64,000 bases of DNA from Actinomadura citrea (lineage in GTDB: Bacteria; Actinomycetota; Actinomycetes; Streptosporangiales; Streptosporangiaceae): assembly GCF_013409045.1 (NCBI RefSeq), contig NZ_JACCBT010000001.1:1240001-1304000 (forward strand), in the 5' to 3' direction. Positions 15,974 to 26,427 of this stretch are shown one piece after another. The position numbers were made by a program, and so were the translations under genes. Within the stretch, counting starts at the first letter, position 1; each line of letters begins with the position of its first letter. The notes below the pieces were generated by a model. That model worked only from the letters and a program-made list of their open reading frames with translations, did no database searches and was not told the origin of the DNA.

Positions 15974-17191
15974 CTACGGCAGAGCCGGGTGGACGGTCCC
16001 CGTCACGTCGCCGAGGGCGATGCGGGAACCTGCGGCACCCGGCGCCTGGGCGCGGAGGGTCACGGTGTCTCCGTCCTCCAGGAACGTGCGCTCCGTGCCG
16101 TCCTCCAGCAGCAGGGGCTCCTGGCCGTTCCAGCTGAGCTCCAGCAGGCAGCCCCGCTCCTCGCGCTCGGGCCCCGAGACCGTGCCGGACGCGAACAGGT
16201 CGCCGGTGCGGAGCGGGGCGCCGTTCACCGTGGCGTGCGCCAGCTGCTGCGGCGGCGTCCAGTACATCGACGCGAACTTCGGCCGCGCCGCGACCCGGCC
16301 GTTGATCAGGACCTCCAGGTGCAGGTCCAGCCCCCACGGCTCCTCGCAGCGCAGGTAGGGCAGCGGCACCGGGTCCTGGACGGGCGGCGAGACGCGCGCG
16401 GGCTCCAGCGCCGCGACCGGCACCACCCACGACGAGACCGACGTCGCGAACGACTTGCCGAGGAACGGGCCGAGCGGCTGCGACTCCCACATCTGCAGGT
16501 CGCGCGCGCTCCAGTCGTTCACCAGCACGAAACCGAACACGTGGTCGCGGAACGCGGCGGCCGGGATGCCGCGCCCGGCGGGGGAGGGGACGCCCACGAC
16601 GAAGCCGACCTCCGCCTCGAAGTCCAGGCGCCGCGACGGGCCGTAGGACGGCTCCGGCTCGTCCTTCGCCCGCCGCTGCCCGGACGGCCGGATGATCGGC
16701 GTCCCCGTCGGGTACACGGTCCCTGAGCGACCGTGGTAGGCGACCGGCATGTGCTTCCAGTTCGGCGGGAGCGGCTCGCCCTTCGGCCGCAGGATCCGCC
16801 CCGCGTTCGTCGCGTGGTGCTCCGAGGAGTAGAAGTCGACGTAGTCGGCGACCTCGAACGGCCTCTGCATGCTCACGTCCGCGACCGGGATCAGCTGGGG
16901 CTCGACCCGCTCGCGGTACGCCTCGTCGGTGAGCAGCTCGGTCACCCGCTCCCGGTTCGCCTGCCAGGCGGCGCGTCCCGCGACCATGAAGGCGTTCAGC
17001 GACCCGGAGGCGAAGTACCGCCGGTCCTCCACCAGCCCCACGGCCGACATCTCGGCGAGGTCGAGGACGCGGTCGCCGATGGCCACGCCGACGCGCGGCA
17101 GTTCCCCCGGGCGCGAGAAGACCCCGTACGGCAGGTTCTCGATGCCGAAGCCGCCCTCCTGGCTGCCCTCGACCCATGAAACGGTCGTCAT
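15974..17191 (-). CDS. fahA: Fumarylacetoacetase
   Basis: A 405-aa hydrolase of the last step of tyrosine and homogentisate breakdown, giving fumarate and acetoacetate. The family features are an N-terminal FGIENLPYGVFS segment, VDFYSSEHHATNAG with metal ligands, a YHGRSGTVYPTG loop, DFEAEVGFVVG, and FGFVLVNDWSARDLQMWE containing the conserved catalytic and metal-binding acids. Length and motif order match eukaryote-like FAH rather than short FAH-domain proteins. It is convergent with ispF, with only 9 nt between the stops. Confidence 0.95.
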   Translation of the reverse strand: MTTVSWVEGSQEGGFGIENLPYGVFSRPGELPRVGVAIGDRVLDLAEMSAVGLVEDRRYFASGSLNAFMVAGRAAWQANRERVTELLTDEAYRERVEPQLIPVADVSMQRPFEVADYVDFYSSEHHATNAGRILRPKGEPLPPNWKHMPVAYHGRSGTVYPTGTPIIRPSGQRRAKDEPEPSYGPSRRLDFEAEVGFVVGVPSPAGRGIPAAAFRDHVFGFVLVNDWSARDLQMWESQPLGPFLGKSFATSVSSWVVPVAALEPARVSPPVQDPVPLPYLRCEEPWGLDLHLEVLINGRVAARPKFASMYWTPPQQLAHATVNGAPLRTGDLFASGTVSGPEREERGCLLELSWNGQEPLLLEDGTERTFLEDGDTVTLRAQAPGAAGSRIALGDVTGTVHPALP

Positions 17192-17312
17192 GGAGTCATA
17201 CCTTCCCCCGCCGCCTCCCTTTCATCCGATGCGCGCAGATCAGCCCCGACGGGAGGAAAGGAGGGTTTCCAGATCAGGGTAAAGGCCCGACGGCCCGTGC
17301 CGGGACCGTTCC

Positions 17313-18407
<1,095 letters not shown>

Positions 18408-18576
18408 GTCTCTCGTTCCGGAAGGAGGGGTCCTCCGCCGAGATTAACCAGCCGGGACGCCACCGAACCGCAACTTCTTAGTGATCACTGTGGCGCTGCG
18501 CACTATAAGTGGGGAGACGTACGGTATTGGTGACGACAGGCAAGGGAGGCAGTGATGGCGTGCGGCAGGTTCGTGC

Positions 18577-19353
18577 GTGTCACGCGGGCCCGCGCGGCAG
18601 GGTAGCGCCGTCGTGGCGCTCCCCCGGGACCGGCTCGGCGAACCGGTCCGGATCTTCGACGGGCGGGCCGCGGCCCGCCGCACCTGGGCATGGCTGGCGC
18701 TGCTGTGCCTGGCCGCCGCGGCACTGGTCCCGGCGGCCGTCGCCTACCTCCACGACCGCGTGTGGTGGGTGGGCGTCCCGGCGCTGCTCCTGTCGATGGG
18801 GTACGCGGCCGCCGCCGGATGGACGGCGGGACGGGACCGTCCGCGCGTCCGGGCCCGCGTCGCCGCCCTCCACACCGGGGGCCTGGCGCTCACCGGGCCG
18901 GGCGGCGGGGCCTACACGTGGGACGAGCTCGTCTCGGTGACGGTCGTCGGCGTACCGGGCGGGCCCGGCGGGCGCGTGCGCTGGTGCTTCACGGTCGTCG
19001 CCGACGACGGGAACGTGCTGCGGCTCGGCGACGACATCCCCGAGGTCCGGACGCTCGGCGTGGCCGTCGCCCAGGAGGTGACCGCCCGGACCGTTCCCCG
19101 CCATCTGGCGGCGGTGAAGGCGGGGGAGTGCGTGCGGATGGGCCCGTTCACCGTCGACCTGGACGGAGTCGGGAAGGACGGCGAGCGACTGCCCTGGGGC
19201 GCCGTCCAGGACGTGGTGATCGGGGGCGGGATGGTGACCGTGCAGGCCCGCCCGGGCCGCACGGAGCTGGCGGCGATCGCTTCCCGGATGCCGGACGCGC
19301 TGGCGTTCAGCGTCCTGTGCCACCAGGTCAGGGACCTGATCGAAGATTTCTGA
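18577..19353 (+). CDS. Two-helix membrane protein with PH-like domain (DUF6585-like)
   Basis: A 258-aa protein with two adjacent transmembrane helices at about 37-83 (TWAWLALLCLAAAALVPAAV and VGVPALLLSMGYAAAAGW), then a beta-rich region containing TWDELVSVTVVG and a later GPFTVDLDGV segment with LPWGAVQDVVI, like the bacterial PH-type domains of DUF6585. The function is unknown. The GTG at 18577 is the longest reasonable start; a GTG at 18613 is possible. It is divergent from the DUF2637 gene, with about 170 nt of shared promoter region. Confidence 0.7.
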   Translation: MSRGPARQGSAVVALPRDRLGEPVRIFDGRAAARRTWAWLALLCLAAAALVPAAVAYLHDRVWWVGVPALLLSMGYAAAAGWTAGRDRPRVRARVAALHTGGLALTGPGGGAYTWDELVSVTVVGVPGGPGGRVRWCFTVVADDGNVLRLGDDIPEVRTLGVAVAQEVTARTVPRHLAAVKAGECVRMGPFTVDLDGVGKDGERLPWGAVQDVVIGGGMVTVQARPGRTELAAIASRMPDALAFSVLCHQVRDLIEDF

Positions 19354-19449
19354 AGATTCTTTCGCAGGGAGTGTCGAGAACCGGCCGGCCGCTCCGATCC
19401 TCCTTCGACGGACCCGGGGACGGGGCCGCCCGACCACGAGGAGAGAACC

Positions 19450-19815
19450 GTGAAGTACATGCTGATGATCTACAACCGTCCCGGCTTCCTGGAGGAGCTG
19501 ACGGAGCAGGAGCGGACCGAGCTGTTCGGCGAGGTCGAGGCGATCATGACCGAGCTGTCCGAGTCGGGCGAGCTGGTCGGCGGGGCGGCGCTGGCCGACC
19601 CGTCCCTCACCAAGACCGTCGTGGGCAGGGACGGCCGGCCGGCCGTGACGGACGGTCCGTTCTTGGAGGCCAAGGAGCACTTCGCCGGCTACGTCAGCGT
19701 GGACTGCGAGACCGAGGAGCGGGCCGTGGAGATCGCCTCCCGCTGGCCGGACGTCAAGTACGGCGGGTACGTGGAGGTCCGGGCGGTCATGCAGGACTCC
19801 GGGACGGAGATGTGA
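19450..19815 (+). CDS. YCII/DGPF domain protein paired with ECF42 sigma factor
   Basis: A 121-aa protein with the YCII-related fold and the DGPF motif (VTDGPFLEAKEHFAGYV) at about 67-83. It starts with MKYMLMIYN at an ATG preceded by GAGGAGA. DGPF proteins are the conserved partners of ECF42 sigma factors, whose gene starts here inside the stop codon (GTGA). They may signal to or modulate the sigma factor; the biochemical role is not settled. Confidence 0.9.
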   Translation: MKYMLMIYNRPGFLEELTEQERTELFGEVEAIMTELSESGELVGGAALADPSLTKTVVGRDGRPAVTDGPFLEAKEHFAGYVSVDCETEERAVEIASRWPDVKYGGYVEVRAVMQDSGTEM

Positions 19816-21065
19816 GGACGCCCCCGGCCGTCGAGGACCTGCTGCGCGCCCTCGCGCCGCAGGTGCTCGGCACGCTCGTGCGGCGGCACGGCGCCTTCGA
19901 CGCGTGCGAGGACGCCGTGCAGGAGGCACTGCTCGCCGCCGCCGTGCAGTGGCCGGGGGAAGGCGTTCCGGAGAACCCGCGCGGCTGGCTGCTGACCGTC
20001 GCGACCCGGCGGCTCACCGACCAGTGGCGCAGCGAGCGGGCCCGCCGCGACCGCGAGGCGGCCGTGGCCGCGGAGGAGCCCGCCGAGCCCGGTCCGGAGG
20101 AGGACCGGCCCGGCGACCGCGACGACACGCTGACGCTGCTGTTCCTGTGCTGCCATCCGGCGCTGTCGCCGTCCTCGCAGGTCGCGTTGACGCTGCGGGC
20201 CGTCGGCGGCCTGACCACGGCACAGATCGCCCGCGCGTTCCTCGTCCCGGAGGCGACGATGGCGCAGCGGGTCAGCCGCGCCAAGCAGAAGATCAAGGCG
20301 GCGGGGGCGCGGTTCGGGTCCCCGCCGCCGGACGAGCGGGACGAGCGGCTGCGCGCCGTCCTGCACGTGCTGTACCTGATCTTCAACGAGGGGTACACCG
20401 CGTCCAGCGGGCCCGACCTGCAGCGCGCGGACCTCACCGCCGAGGCGATCAGGCTCGCCCGGGCGCTGCACCGGCCGCTGCCCGGCGACGGGGAGGTGAC
20501 CGGGCTGCTCGCGCTGATGCTGCTCACCGACGCACGACGCGCGGCCCGCGCCGCCGACGGCGGGCTTCTGGTCCCGCTCACCGAGCAGGACAGGACGCTC
20601 TGGGACGCCGAGGAGATCCAGGAGGGCACCGAGCTGATCACCGACGCGCTCACCTGGTCGCCGCCCGGCCCGTACCAGGTCCAGGCCGCGATCGCCGCCG
20701 TCCACGCCGAGGCCGCCCGGCCGCAGGACACCGACTGGCCGCAGATCCTCGCGCTGTACCGGGTGCTGGCGCACCTGGCGCCGAACCCGATGGTCACGCT
20801 GAACGAGGCCGTCGCGCTGGCCATGGTGGACGGGCCTTCCGCCGGCCTCGACCTGCTGCGCACACTGGACGGCGACACCCGGATGGAGGGGCATCACCGG
20901 CTCGCGGCCGTCCGGGCCCACCTGCTGGAGACGGCCGGCGACGCACCGGCCGCGCGCGAGGCGTACCGGGACGCCGCCCGCGGCACGACGAGCCTGCCCG
21001 AGCGGCGCTACCTCGAATCCCGCGCCGCCCGGCTCGCCGACGGAGACCCCGGCGGGAAAGTCTGA
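19812..21065 (+). CDS. ECF42-type RNA polymerase sigma factor with C-terminal TPR-like extension
   Basis: A 417-aa sigma factor. Sigma2 is at about 5-75 (DLLRALAPQVLGTLVRR, ENPRGWLLTVATRRLTDQWR) and sigma4 at about 110-165 (VALTLRAVGGLTTAQIARAFLVPEATMAQRVSRAK). The long C-terminal extension starts with LRAVLHVLYLIFNEGYTAS and carries TPR-like helices. This is the group that needs its C-terminal domain instead of an anti-sigma factor. The GTG start overlaps the DGPF gene stop. A homologous pair lies at 24579-26095 in the opposite orientation. Confidence 0.92.
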   Translation: MRTPPAVEDLLRALAPQVLGTLVRRHGAFDACEDAVQEALLAAAVQWPGEGVPENPRGWLLTVATRRLTDQWRSERARRDREAAVAAEEPAEPGPEEDRPGDRDDTLTLLFLCCHPALSPSSQVALTLRAVGGLTTAQIARAFLVPEATMAQRVSRAKQKIKAAGARFGSPPPDERDERLRAVLHVLYLIFNEGYTASSGPDLQRADLTAEAIRLARALHRPLPGDGEVTGLLALMLLTDARRAARAADGGLLVPLTEQDRTLWDAEEIQEGTELITDALTWSPPGPYQVQAAIAAVHAEAARPQDTDWPQILALYRVLAHLAPNPMVTLNEAVALAMVDGPSAGLDLLRTLDGDTRMEGHHRLAAVRAHLLETAGDAPAAREAYRDAARGTTSLPERRYLESRAARLADGDPGGKV

Positions 21066-21235
21066 GTCCCCGGCGCGGCCCTCTGCCACGACAGGCCCGG
21101 CCCGCACGCCGCCGCGTTCGTCGCCCGGCAGGCGGAGACGTTCCCGTTGGAATGACCCCGTGGCATGTCCGGATGGCCCGGCCCGGCCTGTGCGATGCGC
21201 CACGTAGCCGGACGCCGATCCAATAACCTGAACCC

Positions 21236-22630
21236 GTGAGCCTGCGCCTTTACGACACCGGTACCCGTAGCGTCCGCACGTTCGAGCCCCTGGAAGAGGG
21301 CCGCGTGGGGATGTACGTGTGTGGTGCGACCCCGCAGGCGGCCCCCCACATCGGGCATCTGCGCTCGGGCGTCATCTACGACGTCCTGCTGCGCTGGCTG
21401 CGCGCGTCCGGCTACGAGGTGACGTTCGCACGCAACGTCACCGACATCGATGACAAGATCATCGCGGTGTCGGCGGAGCGGGGCGTGCCGTGGTTCGCGG
21501 TCGCCGAGGGCAACCAGCGCACGTTCACCCAGGGCTACGACCTGCTCGGCTGCCTGCCCCCGACGATCGAGCCGCGCGCCACCGGGCACGTCCCGGAGAT
21601 GATCGTCCTGATGCGCCGGCTGATCGACAAGGGCCACGCGTACGCCGCGGACGGCGACGTGTACTTCGACGTCAAGTCCTGGGCGGACGAGTACGGCGCG
21701 CTGTCGAACCAGCGGCTGGAGAACATGCGCTCCGCCGGCGACACCCCCAACGAGGACCTCAAGCGCGACCCGCGCGACTTCGCGCTCTGGAAGGGTGCGA
21801 AGCCGGGGGAGCCGTCCTGGGAGACGCCCTGGGGGGACGGGCGCCCCGGCTGGCACCTGGAGTGCTCGGCGATGGCGACCCGCTACCTCGGCCCGACCTT
21901 CGACATCCACGGCGGCGGCGTCGACCTGATCTTCCCCCACCACGAGAACGAGATCGCGCAGTCCCGCGCCGCGGGCGACGGCTTCGCGCGCTACTGGCTG
22001 CACAACGGCCTCCTCACCGTGGACGGCGAGAAGATGAGCAAGTCGGTCGGCAACGTGGTGCTGCTGCCCGACCTGCTGGGCAGGGCCCGTCCGGTCGAGA
22101 TGCGCTACTACCTCGCCTCGGCGCACTACCGGTCGCTGATGGACTACACCGACGCCGCCCTGGCCGAGGCCGTCTCCGCCTACCAGCGGATCGAGGGCTT
22201 CGTGACGCGGGCCTCGGAGCAGGTGGGCGCCGGTTCGCCGTCCTCCGTCCCGTCCGCCTTCGCCTCCGCGATGGACGACGACCTGGGCGTCCCGCAGGCG
22301 CTGGCGGTGCTGCACGAGACCGTCCGGGAGGGCAACAGCGCCCTGGCGTCCGGCGACCGCGACGCGGTGCGGGAGCACCTGGCGGCGGTCCGGGCGATGG
22401 CCGGCGTCCTCGGCATCGACCCCCTCTCTCCGCAGTGGCGGGCCTCGGGGGAGGACGACCTGCACCCCGTCGTGGACGCCCTGGTCAAGGTGGCGCTGGA
22501 GCAGCGGCAGGCGGCCCGCGCCCGCAAGGACTACGCGGCGGCCGACGCGATCCGCGACGGCCTGTCGGAGGCCGGCGTCCTCGTCGAGGACACCCCCCAG
22601 GGGCCCCGCTGGGAACTGAAGCGCGGCTGA
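21236..22630 (+). CDS. cysS: Cysteinyl-tRNA synthetase
   Basis: A 464-aa class I aminoacyl-tRNA synthetase that charges tRNA-Cys. It has the zinc-site Cys at YVCGATPQ, the HIGH-type motif PHIGHLRSG (37-45), zinc ligands in [12 protein letters not shown] and [11 protein letters not shown], and the KMSKS motif (EKMSKSVGN). The C-terminal helical region ends in an [15 protein letters not shown] anticodon-binding segment. It is shorter than some paralogues but complete. The GTG start is at 21236. It belongs to the conserved carD-ispF-cysS-rlmB neighbourhood. Confidence 0.97.
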   Translation: MSLRLYDTGTRSVRTFEPLEEGRVGMYVCGATPQAAPHIGHLRSGVIYDVLLRWLRASGYEVTFARNVTDIDDKIIAVSAERGVPWFAVAEGNQRTFTQGYDLLGCLPPTIEPRATGHVPEMIVLMRRLIDKGHAYAADGDVYFDVKSWADEYGALSNQRLENMRSAGDTPNEDLKRDPRDFALWKGAKPGEPSWETPWGDGRPGWHLECSAMATRYLGPTFDIHGGGVDLIFPHHENEIAQSRAAGDGFARYWLHNGLLTVDGEKMSKSVGNVVLLPDLLGRARPVEMRYYLASAHYRSLMDYTDAALAEAVSAYQRIEGFVTRASEQVGAGSPSSVPSAFASAMDDDLGVPQALAVLHETVREGNSALASGDRDAVREHLAAVRAMAGVLGIDPLSPQWRASGEDDLHPVVDALVKVALEQRQAARARKDYAAADAIRDGLSEAGVLVEDTPQGPRWELKRG

Positions 22631-22755
22631 CCGTGCATGGGGAACCCGCGCGGCGGATAAAATCGAATGTTCGCGGGGGTTCGTCGCCGTCCGCTGAGAA
22701 CTTGAGCCGCCCGGCAGGGGCGAGCACGCAACCGTCGCGAAGGGCGTAACCGACA

Positions 22756-23664
22756 ATGGCCAAGCGCAAGGGACCCACCCCCAAGGCCGAGGACCGGCAC
22801 TGGCACGGCAAGCGCCAGAAGGCCCGCGCCGTCAAGAGCGCCAAGCGCACCGGCACCCCGACGCTGGGGCCGGGCGCGCGCGCCCAGGGCCCGTCGGAGA
22901 ACCGTCCGGCCGGACGCCCCGCAGGCGCGCGGCGCGCGACCGGCGAGGTCCCCGAGCTGGTCACGGGCCGCAACCCGGTCGTCGAGGCGCTGCGCGCGGG
23001 CGTCCCCGGCACCGCCCTGTACGTCACGTCCGGAACGGACGAGCGGGTGCGCGAGGCGATCCAGATCGCCGCCGACCGCCGCATCCCGCTGCTGGAGACC
23101 GGCAAGAACGAGCTCGACCGGCTGACCGACGGCGCCGTCCACCAGGGCATCGCGCTGCAGGTCAAGCCCTACCGGTACGCGCACCCGGACGACCTGCTCA
23201 AGGGCACGGCCCCGCTGGTCGTCGCGGTGGACGGCATCACCGACCCCCGCAACCTCGGCGCGATCGTCCGCTCCGCCGCCGCGTTCGGCGCGACCGGCGT
23301 GGTCGTCCCGGAGCGGCGCGCGGCGGGGGTCACGGCCGGCGCCTGGAAGTCGTCCGCCGGAACCCTCGCGAACATCCCGGTCGCGCAGGCCACGAACCTG
23401 TCCCGCCAGCTCAAGGCCTACCAGAAGGCCGGGTGCTTCGTCGCCGGGCTGGACGCCGCCGGCGGCGTGACCGTCGCCGACCTGGAACTCGCGTCCGGGC
23501 CGTTCGTGCTGGTCGTGGGCTCGGAGGGCAAGGGCCTCGGACGCCTCGTCGCCGACACCTGCGACATGCTCGTCACGATCCCGATGCCGGGGAAGGCCGA
23601 GTCGCTCAACGCCGGGGTGGCCGCGGGCATCGCGCTGTACGAGATCAGCCGCCTCCGCGCCTGA
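22756..23664 (+). CDS. rlmB: 23S rRNA 2'-O-methyltransferase of the TrmH/SpoU family (RlmB-like)
   Basis: A 302-aa SPOUT methyltransferase. A basic N-terminal extension of about 75 residues (many Lys and Arg) precedes the L30e-like substrate domain ([15 protein letters not shown]). The knot motifs are [31 protein letters not shown] and [22 protein letters not shown]. It modifies a ribose in 23S rRNA; the exact G2251 assignment is by family. The ATG at 22756 follows cysS by 125 nt. Confidence 0.94.
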   Translation: MAKRKGPTPKAEDRHWHGKRQKARAVKSAKRTGTPTLGPGARAQGPSENRPAGRPAGARRATGEVPELVTGRNPVVEALRAGVPGTALYVTSGTDERVREAIQIAADRRIPLLETGKNELDRLTDGAVHQGIALQVKPYRYAHPDDLLKGTAPLVVAVDGITDPRNLGAIVRSAAAFGATGVVVPERRAAGVTAGAWKSSAGTLANIPVAQATNLSRQLKAYQKAGCFVAGLDAAGGVTVADLELASGPFVLVVGSEGKGLGRLVADTCDMLVTIPMPGKAESLNAGVAAGIALYEISRLRA

Positions 23665-23677
23665 GATCGGAAATAAT

Positions 23678-23704
23678 CTCAACGTTCAGATAATTGACGT
23701 TGAG
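23678..23704. promoter_or_regulatory. Inverted-repeat operator abutting the EamA start codon
   Basis: CTCAACGT at 23678-23685 and its complement ACGTTGAG at 23697-23704 flank an 11-nt AT-rich centre. The second arm touches the GTG start of the transporter gene. Transcription would have to start inside or just beside it, so a bound repressor (MarR- or TetR-sized site) would block expression. No regulator gene is adjacent. Confidence 0.5.
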
Positions 23705-24610
23705 GTGAACCAGTCGACAGCCCTCCCGGTGCCGGCCCTGCGCACCCGCTACGCCTCCGACCTCGCCCTCGCCGCCTTCGCCCCCGCGAGCTGGGGCACC
23801 ACCTACGTGGTCACCACCACCCTCCTGCCCGACGGCCGCCCCCTGCTCGCCGCCACCATGCGCGCCCTGCCCGCCGGACTGGTGCTGCTCGCCGCCACCC
23901 ACCGCCTGCCGCGCGGCGACTGGTGGTGGAAGTCGATCGTGCTCGGCCTGCTGAACTTCGGCGCCTTCTTCCCGCTGATCTTCTTCGCCGCCTACCGCCT
24001 CCCCGGCGGCGTCGCCGCGACGATCGGCTCCGTCCAGCCCCTGGTCGTGGCGCTGCTGTCGATGGGCGTCCTGCGGATCCGCCCGGCCCGCGCCGTCCTG
24101 TACTCCGCCCTCGCCGGCACCGGCGGCGTCGCGCTGCTGACCCTCGGCGCCGACGCCCGGCTCGACCCCCTCGGCATCGGCGCCATGCTCACCGCGACGT
24201 CCCTCATGGCCACCGCGATCGTCCTGGCCAAGAAGTGGGGACGCCCCGAATCGCCCCTGGTCATGACCGGCTGGCAGCTCACCGTCGGCGGCCTCGTCCT
24301 CCTGCCGCTGACCCTGGCGCTCGAAGGCGCCCCGTCCTCGCTGACCGGCGAGAACCTCCTGGGCTTCGGCTACCTCGGGATCGTCGGCACCGCGATCGCC
24401 TACGCCCTCTGGTTCCGCGGCATCGACCGCCTCCCCCCGACCTCCGTCTCCCTCCTCGGCCTCACCAACCCGATGGTCGCCACCCTGGCGGGCCTGCTGA
24501 TCCTCGGCCAGACCCTCACCCCATGGCAGGTCGTCGGCTTCACCATCGCCCTGGGCGCCCTCGTCGCGGGCCAGACCTTCAACCGGAGACCGCAGCCCGC
24601 CGCCTCCTGA
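23705..24610 (+). CDS. EamA (DMT) family exporter
   Basis: A 301-aa inner-membrane protein with ten predicted helices in two EamA repeats. The first repeat includes APASWGTTYVVTTTLLP and IGSVQPLVVALLSMG; the second includes GFGYLGIVGTAIAYALWFRG and LTNPMVATLAGLLILGQ. These proteins export amino acids or small metabolites; the substrate is unknown. It starts with GTG immediately after an inverted repeat, with a weak ribosome site. It is convergent with the minus-strand ECF42 gene, and the two reading frames overlap by 32 nt at their 3' ends. Confidence 0.88.
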   Translation: MNQSTALPVPALRTRYASDLALAAFAPASWGTTYVVTTTLLPDGRPLLAATMRALPAGLVLLAATHRLPRGDWWWKSIVLGLLNFGAFFPLIFFAAYRLPGGVAATIGSVQPLVVALLSMGVLRIRPARAVLYSALAGTGGVALLTLGADARLDPLGIGAMLTATSLMATAIVLAKKWGRPESPLVMTGWQLTVGGLVLLPLTLALEGAPSSLTGENLLGFGYLGIVGTAIAYALWFRGIDRLPPTSVSLLGLTNPMVATLAGLLILGQTLTPWQVVGFTIALGALVAGQTFNRRPQPAAS

Positions 24611-25751
24611 GGAACGCCCGCTCGGCCCCGTCCTCCGTGCGCTTCAGGGCCTCGCCATAGGCCTCGGCCGCCTCCTCGCCCCGCCCCAACCGCCGCAGCA
24701 AGTCAGCACGCACCGCATGAAACAGGTAGTACCGGCCCAGCCGGAGCCCGTCGACCAACTCCAGCGCGGCCCCAGCCCCCTGAACCTCACCGACCACCAC
24801 AGCCCGATTGAGCGCCACCACAGGACTCGGCGCCACGGCCATCAACTGGTCGTACAACTCGAGAACCTGATCCCACCGGGTGTCCTCGACGTTCGCCGCA
24901 TCCCCGTGCACCGCGTTGATGGCCGCCTGGATCTGGTACGGCCCAGGCCGTCCGATCTGGAGGCACCGCCGCACCAGCGCCTGCCCCTCTTCCACGAGCT
25001 CCCGATCCCAGAGCCCGCGATCCTGCTCGGCCAGCAGCACCAGCTCCCCGTCCCGCCGCCGGGCGCCCCTGCGGGACTCGATGAGCAGCATCAACGCCAG
25101 CAACCCCAGCACCTCGGGCTCGTCCGGCATCAGCTCCCGCAGCACCCTCCCCAGCCGGACCGCCTCGGCCCCCAACTCCTCGCGCCCGCCGTACCCCTGG
25201 TTGAACACCAGATAGACGACCGCCAGCACGCCGGAGAGCCGTCCGGGCAGATCACCCTCGTCCGGCACCCGGTACGGGATCCCGGCGTCCCGGATCTTCG
25301 CCTTCGCCCGCACCAGCCGCTGCGCCATCGTGCTCTCCGGCACCAGGAAGGCCCGCGCGATCTCCGCCGTCGACAGCCCGCCCAGCAACCGGAGCGTCAG
25401 GGCGACCCGCGCCTCCATCCTCAACGCCGGATGGCAGCACGTGAAGATCAGCCGCAGCCGATCGTCCTCGACCACGGACGCCTCGACCGGATCCGCCGCG
25501 TCGAGCAGCACGGCCTGCGCGTGCTTCCCGGCCCGCGCGGCCTCCCGCCGCAACCGGTCGATCGCCTTGTGCCGCGCCGTCGTGATGATCCACCCCGCCG
25601 GGCTGGGCGGCGTCCCCTCGTCCGGCCACCGGCGCACCGCCTCGGCGAACGCCTCCTGCACCGCCTCCTCGGCGACGTCCACATCACCGAACACCCGGAC
25701 CAGCACGGCCACCGCGCGCCCGTGCTCCTCCCGGAAGACCCGCTCGATCAC
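24579..25751 (-). CDS. ECF42-type sigma factor, second copy
   Basis: A 390-aa sigma factor of the same class as the one at 19812-21065. It has sigma2 (VAEEAVQEAFAEAVRRWP, AGWIITTARHKAIDRLRR), sigma4 (VALTLRLLGGLSTAEIARAF) and the extension beginning LAVVYLVFNQGYGG. The GTG start overlaps the DGPF gene stop (GTGA at 25751-25748). Its 3' end overlaps the convergent EamA gene by 32 nt. With the first pair it makes two complete ECF42/DGPF modules about 4 kb apart, facing each other. Confidence 0.91.
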   Translation of the reverse strand: MIERVFREEHGRAVAVLVRVFGDVDVAEEAVQEAFAEAVRRWPDEGTPPSPAGWIITTARHKAIDRLRREAARAGKHAQAVLLDAADPVEASVVEDDRLRLIFTCCHPALRMEARVALTLRLLGGLSTAEIARAFLVPESTMAQRLVRAKAKIRDAGIPYRVPDEGDLPGRLSGVLAVVYLVFNQGYGGREELGAEAVRLGRVLRELMPDEPEVLGLLALMLLIESRRGARRRDGELVLLAEQDRGLWDRELVEEGQALVRRCLQIGRPGPYQIQAAINAVHGDAANVEDTRWDQVLELYDQLMAVAPSPVVALNRAVVVGEVQGAGAALELVDGLRLGRYYLFHAVRADLLRRLGRGEEAAEAYGEALKRTEDGAERAFLRRRRAAVSG

Positions 25752-26095
25752 CCCTCGCCCTGGAACGGCCGCACCTCGATCGGCAACCCGGTCACCTGCG
25801 TGAACCTGGCCGCCACCTTCAACGCCGCATCCAGGTCCCTCACCCTGATGATCGTGACGCCGCCGATGTGCTCCTTGCCCTCCGTCCACGGCCCGTCCGT
25901 CGCGATCACCTCGTCCCCCCGCATGGACACCACGGTGCTCGCCTCCGGCTGCTCCAGCCCCCGCCCGAACACCCAGCACTCCTGCAGCTCCAGATCCCGC
26001 CGGACCTCAGCGAGCCGAGCCATGATCGGCTCCAGCACCTCCGGCGGCGGCACCTCCCCCACCGGCTGGATGATGTTGAGCACGTAGGACTTCAT
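25748..26095 (-). CDS. YCII/DGPF domain protein, second copy
   Basis: A 115-aa DGPF-family protein (VIATDGPWTEGKEHIGGV) beginning MKSYVLNIIQP at an ATG with GGAGGAGAG directly upstream. The motif reads DGPW instead of DGPF. It is coupled to the ECF42 gene downstream by a 4-nt overlap, as in the first module, and is only distantly similar to the other DGPF protein, so the modules are not a recent duplication. Confidence 0.88.
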   Translation of the reverse strand: MKSYVLNIIQPVGEVPPPEVLEPIMARLAEVRRDLELQECWVFGRGLEQPEASTVVSMRGDEVIATDGPWTEGKEHIGGVTIIRVRDLDAALKVAARFTQVTGLPIEVRPFQGEG

Positions 26096-26288
26096 CTCTC
26101 CTCCTCCACGACCACCAGCAGCACCCCTGCCCCTGTCCTTCCCCGCGATGGCCGACCGTGCCCACCTCCGACGCACCCCAGCGTCCCCCACCCCACACGA
26201 ACGAGCCCCCCACACATCGACACCGACCCCAGAAAAACTCCCCGGATCCCCCCGAGCCCCCAAGTCGACTACGATGCGGGACGAGCCC

Positions 26289-26361
26289 GCCGGCGTAGCT
26301 CAATTGGCAGAGCATCTGTCTTGTAAACAGAAGGTTAGGGGTTCAAGTCCCCTCGCCGGCT
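26289..26361 (+). tRNA. tRNA-Thr (TGT)
   Basis: A 73-nt cloverleaf: acceptor GCCGGCG/CGCCGGC, D-arm TAGCTCAATTGGCAGAGCA, anticodon stem TCTGT/ACAGA with loop CTTGTAA (anticodon TGT, Thr), and T-arm GGGGTTCAAGTCCCC, discriminator T. The CCA end is not encoded. Its 3' part from 26320 is the attachment site of ICE2, and insertion restores an intact gene. Confidence 0.97.
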
Positions 26362-26370
26362 CCCAGCTCA
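26320..26370. repeat. attL of ICE2 (51-bp direct repeat)
   Basis: Identical to 43148-43198. It begins at CTTGTAAACAG in the anticodon loop and ends 9 nt after the discriminator base. Integration in the 3' part of a tRNA with the integrase gene directly beyond is standard for this class of element. Confidence 0.95.
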
Positions 26371-26403
26371 AAGCCCCCTTCCGGCTCTTGGAGGGGGGCT
26401 TTT
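26371..26403 (+). terminator. Element-borne terminator for tRNA-Thr
   Basis: AGCCCCCTTCC and GGAGGGGGGCT with a 6-nt loop, followed by TTTT. It lies just inside ICE2 and replaces the original tRNA terminator, which was displaced to 43199-43229. It also faces the end of the integrase gene. Confidence 0.75.
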
Positions 26404-26421
26404 GCTAACGGGTTTGCTAAC
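26401..26421. promoter_or_regulatory. Tandem TTTGCTAAC motifs, left-end candidate arm sites
   Basis: TTTGCTAAC at 26401-26409 and again at 26413-26421, a 12-bp period (about one helical turn). The same GCTAAC core with the same period recurs at the right end. Probable integrase or Xis binding sites. Confidence 0.55.
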
Positions 26422-26427
26422 AGGCGA

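Noticed and set aside
24717..26087. Plus-strand frame over the second ECF42/DGPF module
   Set aside because: Residue composition (His/Arg/Pro/Gln) is that of an antisense shadow, while the minus strand encodes clear sigma-factor and DGPF motifs.
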